Shown here piece by piece: positions 1 through 4,935 of a stretch of DNA of 5,133 nucleotides. Made by a program: the position numbers and the translations under genes. Location of the stretch: positions 1-5,133 of the forward strand of contig CALPQA020000185.1 in assembly GCA_943325595.2 (NCBI GenBank), read 5' to 3'. The DNA comes from Auritidibacter sp. Marseille-P8566. GTDB taxonomy: Bacteria; Bacteroidota; Bacteroidia; Flavobacteriales; Flavobacteriaceae. Each line of letters starts with the position of its first letter. The first letter of the stretch is position 1. The notes under the pieces are model-generated. The model saw only the letters and a list, made by a program, of their open reading frames with translations, was not told the origin of the DNA and ran no database searches.

Positions 1-120
1 CATTCTTGGTCCCAATTCTCCTTCTAATTTTGGAAACACAAAATAACCTTCCGCTTGTGAAGCCCATTTTCCCAAAGGACCTTTATTGTTCTGAATTCTT
101 TCGAATAAATCTTTTACCAT
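1..120 (-). CDS. N-terminus of PLP-dependent alpha-oxoamine synthase-like enzyme (partial)
   Basis: Only the first 40 codons are present; the rest lies beyond the left edge. The ATG is at 118-120, read leftward. The peptide begins MVKDLFERIQ, then has KGPLG (residues 13-17) and AEGYFVFPKLEGELGPRM (23-40). From memory, this opening is typical of the Bacteroidota aminotransferase class I/II proteins related to 2-amino-3-ketobutyrate CoA ligase, 8-amino-7-oxononanoate synthase and serine palmitoyltransferase. These enzymes use PLP to condense an amino acid with an acyl thioester. In flavobacteria one such protein has been linked to sulfonolipid (capnine) synthesis, but 40 residues cannot settle the substrate. 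The PLP-binding lysine and the rest of the active site are outside the window. The gene is divergent from the NYN gene across a 216-bp gap and has no clear Shine-Dalgarno sequence, as is usual in this phylum. Confidence 0.75.
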   Translation of the reverse strand, partial: MVKDLFERIQNNKGPLGKWASQAEGYFVFPKLEGELGPRM

Positions 121-158
121 CTTGTATTTTGAAAAAAATTATTAATCTTAAAGTGATG

Positions 159-166
159 CAAAAATA
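159..166 (-). promoter_or_regulatory. Candidate -7 box for the leftward PLP-enzyme gene
   Basis: Read on the minus strand the sequence is TATTTTTG, which fits the Bacteroidota -7 consensus TAnnTTTG. It lies 38 bp upstream of the ATG, leaving a 5' leader of about 30 nt. I found no good TTG -33 element at the usual distance upstream, so this is a tentative call in AT-rich DNA. Confidence 0.35.
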
Positions 167-210
167 AATATTTCTACGGTAACATAGGTCTTAAATCCGA
201 CTTTTTTTTA

Positions 211-283
211 GAAGCTATTTCCAGCTATCCATTGCAATCTGCGCTAAAAAGCGCAGGATTTCCATTACTATCTGGGCTAGGGC
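211..283. repeat. Flavobacterium-type intergenic palindromic repeat (hairpin element)
   Basis: This non-coding block starts AAGCTATTTCCAGCTATCC and ends CTGGGCTAGGGC around a central hairpin. The central stem is TGCGCT (240-245), loop AAAA, AGCGCA (250-255). It extends to AATC (236-239) with GATT (257-260) across one bulged G. An outer pairing joins CCAG (221-224) to CTGG (272-275), and AGC (213-215) to GCT (276-278). From memory, elements with the same GCTATTTCC...GGGCTAGGG frame and a variable central hairpin are scattered between genes in many Flavobacterium genomes. No other copy is in this window, so membership of a family rests on recall. Its end lies about 24 bp upstream of the -7 box of the NYN gene. 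Confidence 0.55.
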
Positions 284-306
284 AACCAATTCAATGAGAA
301 ACTTTG

Positions 307-314
307 TACCTTTG
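307..314 (+). promoter_or_regulatory. Promoter -7 box of the NYN gene
   Basis: TACCTTTG matches the Bacteroidota -7 consensus TAnnTTTG exactly and sits 22 bp before the ATG at 337. The same box and the whole stretch down to the start codon are kept in the duplicated copy (1254-1261). No TTG lies at the expected -33 distance, where the sequence is just downstream of the palindromic repeat. Confidence 0.55.
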
Positions 315-336
315 ATGTATCTTTAGACTTTAAACT

Positions 337-1134
337 ATGTCACAAATAACAAAAGAGTTAAAACTCGCCGTTCTTATTGATGCCGACAACGTTCCCTACA
401 GCAATGTGAAAGGAATGATGGAGGAAATTGCAAAATACGGAACACCCACAACCAAACGTATTTACGCCGACTGGACGAAACCAAATGCCAACGGTTGGAA
501 ATCGGTTTTGCTAGAGCATGCGATTACCCCTATTCAGCAGTACAGCTATACAGTTGGGAAAAACTCTTCCGACTCCGCAATGATTATCGATGCAATGGAT
601 TTACTTTATTCGGATAAAGTAGACGGATTTTGTATTGTATCAAGCGATTCCGATTTTACTCGTTTAGCAATTCGCTTGCGAGAATCGGGAATGAAAGTCA
701 TTGGAATTGGAGAAAAGAAAACACCAAACTCTTTCATCGTTGCCTGTGACCGATTTATATATATCGAAGTATTACACGGAGCTGTTCCAAAGAAAGCGCC
801 AAAACAAGCCACAACCGATTCTAAAAAAATAGTGGGTAAAGGCCCTGTAGAAAAAGAAGCAATAGAAAAAGAAGTTGTTCAAAAAATAGATTTACAAACC
901 ATCGAATTAATCGAAGCCACCATCGAAGCCATTTGCGATGACGATGGTTGGGCGTTCCTTGGTGATGTTGGAAACCTCATCGTAAAGAAAAAACCCGAAT
1001 TCGATCCAAGAAATTATGGTTTCAACAAACTAACACCAATGCTAAAATCACTAACCGACATCCTTGAAATCGACGAAAGAGATTCAGATAAAAAAGGAAT
1101 CAAACATGTATTTGTGAGGTTACGATTTAGTTAG
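337..1134 (+). CDS. NYN-domain (PIN-like) ribonuclease with C-terminal OST-HTH/LOTUS domain
   Basis: Complete 265-residue cytoplasmic protein. Residues about 8-146 form a NYN domain of the LabA/DUF88 type: strand KLAVLIDADN with D15 and D17, S78-D79 in the KNSSD motif, and D104/D106 in the VSSDSDF motif. These acidic residues fit the metal-binding site of PIN-like nucleases. The G-M-K-V-I-G-I-G strand (118-125) completes the fold. A Lys/Glu-rich linker (about 150-185) leads to residues about 187-264, which resemble the OST-HTH/LOTUS fold, with a GWAFLGDVG helix-turn and a PRNYGF motif. LOTUS domains are known to bind RNA or G-quadruplexes, so cleavage or sequestration of an RNA target is inferred; the substrate is unknown. 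The gene stands alone with its own promoter and no Shine-Dalgarno sequence. The start is supported because the upstream DNA is conserved in the duplicate exactly up to and through this ATG. A truncated second copy lies 109 bp downstream. Confidence 0.9.
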   Translation: MSQITKELKLAVLIDADNVPYSNVKGMMEEIAKYGTPTTKRIYADWTKPNANGWKSVLLEHAITPIQQYSYTVGKNSSDSAMIIDAMDLLYSDKVDGFCIVSSDSDFTRLAIRLRESGMKVIGIGEKKTPNSFIVACDRFIYIEVLHGAVPKKAPKQATTDSKKIVGKGPVEKEAIEKEVVQKIDLQTIELIEATIEAICDDDGWAFLGDVGNLIVKKKPEFDPRNYGFNKLTPMLKSLTDILEIDERDSDKKGIKHVFVRLRFS

Positions 1135-1242
1135 GAATAGTGTCAAAAATCGAAAGTCTTAAAATCGAACGGAGATGAAGAGATGAAAGAGGAAGAGAAG
1201 AAAGACTAAAAAATTCGAGATAATTGGTGCAATTAGTGGCAA
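1135..1242 (+). other. Spacer between the intact NYN gene and its broken copy, with purine tract
   Basis: This 108-bp stretch holds no gene. Its middle (about 1170-1206) is almost entirely purine on the plus strand, interrupted only by scattered T. A six-base inverted repeat, AGTCTT (1155-1160) with AAGACT (1202-1207), brackets that tract. There is no convincing hairpin plus T-run terminator for the NYN gene. The sequence is unrelated to the DNA upstream of copy one, so the duplication boundary lies at its right edge. Confidence 0.4.
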
Positions 1243-1526
1243 GAAAAACTTTGTACCTTTGATGTATCTTTAGACTTTAAACTATGTCACAAATAACAAA
1301 AGAGTTAAAACTCGCCGTTCTTATTGATGCCGACAACGTTCCCTACAGCAATGTAAAAGGAATGATGGAGGAAATTGCAAAATACGGAACACCAACAACC
1401 AAACGTATTTACGCCGACTGGACGAAGCCAAATGCCAACGGTTGGAAATCGGTTTTGCTAGAACATGCGATTACACCAATTCAATAATACAGCTATACCG
1501 TTGGGAAAAACTCCTCGGATTTCGCA
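1243..1526 (+). repeat. Direct repeat of 296-579 (partial NYN gene duplication)
   Basis: This 284-bp block matches 296-579 without indels at a constant offset of 947 bp. I count 15 mismatches, about 95% identity. The block covers the -7 box, the 22-bp leader and the first 81 codons. Mismatches are clustered: 3 in the 217 bp matching 299-515, but 11 in the 64 bp matching 516-579. Outside both ends the two sequences are unrelated. Confidence 0.92.
1254..1261 (+). promoter_or_regulatory. Duplicated -7 box upstream of the NYN pseudogene
   Basis: TACCTTTG is identical in sequence and spacing to the box before the intact gene, 22 bp upstream of ATG 1284. The DNA further upstream differs from copy one because the duplication begins at 1243. 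A TTG at 1224-1226 is 27 bp away, longer than usual, so whether this promoter is active is unclear. Confidence 0.4.
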
Positions 1527-1532
1527 TTGTAG
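1284..1532 (+). pseudogene. Truncated NYN-domain gene copy
   Basis: The first 67 codons encode exactly the same residues as the intact NYN protein. Codon 68 (CAG, Gln, in the intact gene) is TAA at 1485-1487. The original frame then continues as YSYTVGKNSSDFAL, with S80 changed to F, and meets TAG at 1530-1532. Similarity to the intact gene ends after the GCA at 1524-1526. The copy therefore lacks most of the nuclease domain, including the D104/D106 region, and the entire linker and LOTUS domain. All seven substitutions before codon 68 are third-position and silent, which suggests the copy was under selection, or came from a diverged functional allele, before it broke. The promoter box is intact, so a 67-residue peptide could still be made, but I see nothing that suggests a function for it. 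Confidence 0.87.
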
Positions 1533-1633
1533 AGCTTTGTGAAAAAGCATCACGAAACAAAATAAACGTCCAAAGAAAAACCGCTTATTGAACATTTGTA
1601 ATGCTAATTTAGTAACAGTCCTACAATAGATAT

Positions 1634-1703
1634 AAGCACTAGTGAATAGCTATTATTGCGAAACACTAGTGCCAGTGCAGACTAGCCAAGGGAAGCACTT
1701 TTT
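1634..1703. terminator. CACTAGTG inverted-repeat cluster between convergent genes (possible bidirectional terminator)
   Basis: GCACTAGTG (1636-1644) pairs perfectly with CACTAGTGC (1664-1672), giving a 9-bp stem around a 19-nt loop that itself contains the palindrome AATAGCTATT. A second, weaker stem joins AGTGC (1674-1678) to GCACT (1695-1699) and runs straight into T5 (1699-1703) on the plus strand. The site sits between the plus-strand NYN pseudogene and the 3' end of the minus-strand collar gene, where a shared terminator would be expected. On the minus strand there is no clear T-run after the stem. It could instead be a member of a dispersed repeat family. Confidence 0.4.
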
Positions 1704-2466
1704 AAAAACCCAAATAAATAAAAGTATTCACTGAAAGGCTTTTAGGCGTTATATCAAAAGAAGTTTGATCCACTCCCCCATTTAAAGATGGAATAGTAAT
1801 AGTATGGCTATGAGAACCGTCGAAGCTTGTATAAATGTTAACAGTACCAGAAGCACCATTAGCACCTTGTGCAACTCTACTAAGGCTGGATCCAGATGGT
1901 GAAACAGCAGGTACAGTATGACTATGAGTACCACTAGTACTTGTATTGAAAGTTTGGCTGAAATTAGGTAAATCACTTCGGGCAATTGTTTTAGAGTTAC
2001 TACCACCAACCGTACCTAATGAACCTCCGTTTTGAACTAAATATGCATTGGTCGCATCGGGTAAATTTGCGCCTATCCCTAAAGTTGTAGCTTGTGCTTG
2101 TTGTGTAGTGGATAGGCCTGATAGCAATCTTCCATCTAGTTTTATCCATCCATTATGATCTGTCGATTGAATACCTGTTTTAATATCACCATAATTGGCA
2201 TTGCTTAATAAAACCCAAGAACTGCCATTGTAAATATAATTGCCAGTATTTGCATCATTTTGATATACCATCAAGCCTGTAGCAGGGGAAGCTATGTCCA
2301 AACGTTGCGCACTTGTCATTCTCGGAGGTAAAAATCCTTTATTGGTTGAACTTACATCCAGCATGGCTGAAGCGTTAGCAGCACTGCCATCGGCATTAAT
2401 CCCTAACGATTGTGCCATTGAAGCTAATGTTGTGAAAATAGCGAGTAAAATAAATAGTTTTTTCAT
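1702..2466 (-). CDS. Secreted phage tail-collar-like protein
   Basis: 254 residues, last gene of the leftward operon. Residues 1-18 are a signal peptide (MKKLFILLAIFTTLASMA) with likely cleavage before Q19. Residues 27-86 contain a module widespread in Bacteroidota surface proteins, SAMLDVSSTNKGFLPPRM followed by TGLMVYQND and YNGSSWV. From about residue 92 the protein resembles the phage tail-collar/microcystin-dependent family: GDIKTG, a NGWIKLDGR segment (105-113), NLPDATNAYL, a Gly-rich turn and DLPNFSQTF (165-173). Two His-x-His motifs follow, THSHTV (HSH 181-183) and SHSHTI (HSH 219-221). It ends in SVNTFIYLGF, like the C-terminal strand of collar domains. In the T4 short tail fibre, paired histidines from a trimer bind a metal ion; a trimer here is inferred. 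There is no T9SS sorting domain and no transmembrane anchor, so final location is open. The gene starts 47 bp after the PID-CTERM gene, with no Shine-Dalgarno sequence and no evident promoter of its own. Confidence 0.82.
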   Translation of the reverse strand: MKKLFILLAIFTTLASMAQSLGINADGSAANASAMLDVSSTNKGFLPPRMTSAQRLDIASPATGLMVYQNDANTGNYIYNGSSWVLLSNANYGDIKTGIQSTDHNGWIKLDGRLLSGLSTTQQAQATTLGIGANLPDATNAYLVQNGGSLGTVGGSNSKTIARSDLPNFSQTFNTSTSGTHSHTVPAVSPSGSSLSRVAQGANGASGTVNIYTSFDGSHSHTITIPSLNGGVDQTSFDITPKSLSVNTFIYLGF

Positions 2467-2513
2467 AAGATTTGAGTTTATTTTGATAGTTATTATTTTG
2501 AAAAGTATTGTTT

Positions 2514-2741
2514 TTATTTATTTGTTTTGATTGCGTACTGTGTTTTAAAAAAGCGATAGGCAAAATAGATTCCTAGTATTAATAACAATAATGAATAGTT
2601 GTCGATGGGTGCTTCTTGGGTAGAAAGGTCGTCAATGTTGTCTGTAAAATCATCTTGTGCCTTTGCGAAAAAAGGGAGTGCTAAAAAAAGAATGCAATAC
2701 CCTTTTTGAAAAATTCCTGAGGTAGATTTTTTTGGCATCAT
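2514..2741 (-). CDS. Small PID-CTERM-type sorting-signal protein
   Basis: 75 residues in three parts. There is an N-terminal signal peptide (hydrophobic core about 14-26, ending AKA before Q29) and a short acidic stretch (DDFTDNIDDLSTQE, 30-43). The C-terminal part has A-P-I-D (44-47), a hydrophobic span (about 50-61) and a basic tail with R63, K66, K72 and K75. This resembles the PID-CTERM tails of flavobacterial proteins, which have the same layout as the PEP-CTERM/LPXTG sorting signals that are cut by membrane enzymes. After signal cleavage only about 16 residues would precede the PID motif, so the mature product would be a tiny membrane peptide. Similar short proteins are sometimes labelled 'signal peptidase' in databases; nothing catalytic is visible here. 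The start is one base after the stop of the T9SS gene, implying translational coupling. Two ATGs stand in tandem (2739-2741, 2736-2738) and either could be used. Confidence 0.75.
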   Translation of the reverse strand: MMPKKSTSGIFQKGYCILFLALPFFAKAQDDFTDNIDDLSTQEAPIDNYSLLLLILGIYFAYRFFKTQYAIKTNK

Positions 2742-2742
2742 A

Positions 2743-4605
2743 TTACTGAATTATTATTTTTTTAGTAATTCTTTTTCCTTGGTTTGTTAGCTCCACAAAA
2801 TATAATCCATGTGATAAGTTACTATTTGGCATAATGGTTATAGTATTTTTAGCTTCGCTTTTTGTCTCATAAACCGTTTGCCCAATAGTATTAATCATTT
2901 TTATGGCAACTTCTCCTGTGAGATAGCTTGTCCAAGCAATGTTAAATAGGTTGTTGGTTACAGGGTTTGGATAAACCACTACATTTTCAGCAATAAAATT
3001 TGGATTGTTTAGAGCATTATTTTGAAACACAATTTTAAAACGATTTGTGCCATACGAAAGTGCATCAGTAGTCGTGGTAAATACAACATCCGTTATTGCA
3101 GCATTCGCTAGAGGAGTATATTGATTGAGATACGTGTCAACTAAAAATGGTGTGGTTGATGGATCAAAATTATTGAAATGAGTTCTGAACGTATAGTTTT
3201 TATTGGCTTGAAATTGCTGTAATTGTACTCGTAATTCATCGGTAGGAACTACTGGCGTTCTGGCATCAATGGCTAAACTAAGATTGCTATTTAAAAAAGA
3301 AATGTTTTCTATTCCAGTGCTTAACTTAGTTACATCGCCGTTTTCAATTGCATTGGTAAATTGGGTGTCAAAAACCGAAACGGCAGCATCAATAGGATAA
3401 CCACCTAAAGCCAATTCGCCGGTTTGATACACTTGTAACTCTAAACGAGATAAATCAGTAGTTGTGGTTCTGTAAAAATTATTAATATTGGTTCCTAGTT
3501 TATCCGATTCGTTAAAGGTAATAGAGCCCGGGGTTCCCAATGTGGTGTTTTTTACAAAAAAAGCTTGTCCTGGCTGTATGTATTGATTTACGCTAGAGAA
3601 TAGGTTGTTTGTTCCAGTTGAAGTACTATAAACTACATAACGCCCTCTTTGTTCCGTTGTACCCATATTAGCATCCCAAACATAATAAGCATCAGTTAAA
3701 CCAGATTTTGTTAGTAAACTCCAATTTAATGTGTTCACATAAGGGTTTCCAATTAAACTATAACCGTTAGTGGTGCTATTGGTAGTGTCGTTTATTGGAA
3801 CAGGAGAGGAATTACTACTAAAAGTTACGGTACCAGTAGTCAAAGTTCCAGTAGCAGTTAGAGTTACAGGAACGTTCATATTTACCTGTGATGCTTGTGT
3901 TAATAATGAAGGAGTTCTGTCCCCACGAATTAAAACTCTGTAGCCTTGCATGGCATTAAGGTTGGTGGCATTTGTATTGGCAATAGCTGCCCAACCCGAG
4001 CCAGTTGCTTGTTGATTATTGTAGGTATACATTGAAGTAATTCCTGAAGCCGTTGTATCAAAACCATTTGCTCCAGAGGTGGAACCCGTGATATGGGTAC
4101 CCAGCTGCCAGTTGCTACTAATGAAATCATCAGTTGTTACACTTGGAGTTAAAAAACGAAAGGCCCTTTTTCCTTGTGCAATATAGCGCTGTACCGTTAC
4201 TTTTCCAGTTATGTTGCCTAATACCGGAGCAATTACTGCGGAACCTGCTGCATTTGAAATTAAGGTTAGGTTGTTGTTGGCATTTAGCGTCCCATTAGAA
4301 ACCGTTAAAGCACCTGTCATAGTAATCCTGTTAGACAACAGACTTGTACCTGAATGTGCTATGGTTAAATTTTTAGTGGTTGTTGTTCCTGAACCAGCAA
4401 ACGTTACAGGACCTGAAAAACTGAGTGTTCCTTCTGTATTGGTTATGGTTCCGTTGTTTGTTAAAGTCCCTCCGCCGTAGTTGATGGTGACAGCGCCGTT
4501 AGTAACAATATAAGCGCCATTACTCAAGGTAATATTTTGAGCAAATGAACTGTTGAAAAATAATAAAAATAGTAGTAAAATAAAAATTGGAGTAATTTTT
4601 TTCAT
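2743..4605 (-). CDS. T9SS type A sorting domain-containing surface protein
   Basis: 620 residues, first gene of the leftward operon. Residues 1-22 are a signal peptide (long Leu/Phe core, ending SSFA before Q23). Residues about 24-135 are Thr/Asn/Gly-rich with repeated short strand units (GGTLTNNGTIT, GTLSFSGPVTF, GALTVSNGTLNANNNLTL), which fits a beta-helix or adhesin-like stalk. The stretch VTVQRYIAQGKRAFRFLTPS (136-155) and the later GYRVLIRGDR, YSLIGNPYVNTLNW and YIQPGQAFFVKN segments are typical of large flavobacterial surface proteins. Residues about 541-620 form the type A sorting domain: NVVVYPNPV (541-549), IGQTVYE, a HGLYFVEL turn (599-606) and the basic end KRITKKIIIQ. Such domains direct export by the type IX system and are normally removed by PorU with attachment to the surface. 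No enzyme domain is visible, so an adhesive or structural role is inferred. The ATG has no Shine-Dalgarno sequence, but the signal peptide supports it. Confidence 0.93.
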   Translation of the reverse strand: MKKITPIFILLLFLLFFNSSFAQNITLSNGAYIVTNGAVTINYGGGTLTNNGTITNTEGTLSFSGPVTFAGSGTTTTKNLTIAHSGTSLLSNRITMTGALTVSNGTLNANNNLTLISNAAGSAVIAPVLGNITGKVTVQRYIAQGKRAFRFLTPSVTTDDFISSNWQLGTHITGSTSGANGFDTTASGITSMYTYNNQQATGSGWAAIANTNATNLNAMQGYRVLIRGDRTPSLLTQASQVNMNVPVTLTATGTLTTGTVTFSSNSSPVPINDTTNSTTNGYSLIGNPYVNTLNWSLLTKSGLTDAYYVWDANMGTTEQRGRYVVYSTSTGTNNLFSSVNQYIQPGQAFFVKNTTLGTPGSITFNESDKLGTNINNFYRTTTTDLSRLELQVYQTGELALGGYPIDAAVSVFDTQFTNAIENGDVTKLSTGIENISFLNSNLSLAIDARTPVVPTDELRVQLQQFQANKNYTFRTHFNNFDPSTTPFLVDTYLNQYTPLANAAITDVVFTTTTDALSYGTNRFKIVFQNNALNNPNFIAENVVVYPNPVTNNLFNIAWTSYLTGEVAIKMINTIGQTVYETKSEAKNTITIMPNSNLSHGLYFVELTNQGKRITKKIIIQ

Positions 4606-4920
4606 ATAGAGGGATATAAATTATATATATATAAAATCAATTATGTTAAATAATAAGTAATTTGTCCATAATAATGTTATGAGCTGCACTTATTAATAGA
4701 CCCTTTGATAATTGTAATTTATTTTTCATAAGCATTCGTATTTGCGAATTGCGTAAAAACAATTCCCTTTAAATTAATTGAATGCAAAAATTGAAAATAC
4801 TGTGCTATTAAACTAAATAAAGGGGGTGAAGTTCTTTTCATTTTGCAAAATGAAAAGAAGTTTTATAGCATTACAGTTACTAATCACTGCAAAAAAGAGG
4901 GTGTTTAATTTTTCGTTTTT
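4606..4920. other. AT-rich intergenic region upstream of the exported-protein operon
   Basis: No convincing gene lies here. Next to the operon start is a (TA)6 run (4622-4633). Further right are two overlapping inverted repeats that cannot form together: ATTCG (4734-4738) with CGAAT (4745-4749), and GAATTG (4746-4751) with CAATTC (4760-4765). Further still is the 28-bp palindrome listed separately. The operon promoter should be in this stretch, but no exact TAnnTTTG box faces left; AATTTTTG at 4785-4792 on the minus strand is one base off and far from the start. A 27-codon minus-strand ORF (4646-4729, beginning MKNKLQLSKG) is present but could be chance. Confidence 0.4.
4832..4859. promoter_or_regulatory. 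Perfect 28-bp palindrome (operator or terminator hairpin)
   Basis: TTCTTTTCATTTTG (4832-4845) is followed immediately by its exact reverse complement (4846-4859), with no spacer. Beyond one G/G mismatch (4831/4860), two further A-T pairs extend it to 4829-4862. As DNA it could be a dyad operator. As plus-strand RNA it would be a hairpin followed by a short T-run (4861-4864), like a terminator. No plus-strand gene precedes it in the window to terminate, and it lies 227 bp upstream of the leftward operon and about 60-75 bp before the short ORF on the right. Confidence 0.5.
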
Positions 4921-4935
4921 ATGTAATCACTTGGA

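Noticed and set aside
606..812. 68-codon minus-strand open frame inside the NYN gene
   Set aside because: It lies wholly antisense to the nuclease and LOTUS gene, which has clear domain motifs; it has no recognisable protein features.
1284..1487. 67-codon plus-strand frame taken as an independent small gene
   Set aside because: It is the start of a truncated duplicate of the NYN gene, cut by a nonsense codon, and lacks most of the catalytic residues.
1243..1532. Insertion sequence as the cause of the NYN duplication
   Set aside because: There is no transposase, no terminal inverted repeats and no target-site duplication at the edges 296/1243 or 579/1526.
1637..1671. CRISPR-like short direct repeat (two CACTAGTG units)
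   Set aside because: There are only two 8-bp units, both palindromic, with no further repeats or cas genes; it fits a hairpin better.
1782..2009. 75-codon minus-strand frame within the collar gene
   Set aside because: It is a frame-shifted reading of the same strand, rich in Leu and Val because of the repeats of the real gene.
1702..2466. Prophage or tailocin remnant suggested by the collar-like domain
   Set aside because: The protein has a signal peptide and sits in an operon with exported cell proteins; no other phage structural or lysis gene is nearby.
2294..2530. 78-codon plus-strand frame
   Set aside because: It is antisense to the N-terminus and signal peptide of the collar gene; the apparent hydrophobic end comes from AT-rich spacer DNA.
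3930..4130. 66-codon minus-strand frame
   Set aside because: It is an alternative frame inside the T9SS surface protein gene, which has continuous homology-like features across it.
4211..4480. 89-codon plus-strand frame with Val/Pro-rich sequence
   Set aside because: It is antisense to the Thr/Asn/Gly-rich repeat part of the T9SS protein, whose codons rarely give stops on the other strand.
4622..4633. (TA)6 run as a phase-variation tract
   Set aside because: The run is short and in non-coding AT-rich DNA, with no promoter elements on either side whose spacing it would set; I cannot support slippage control.
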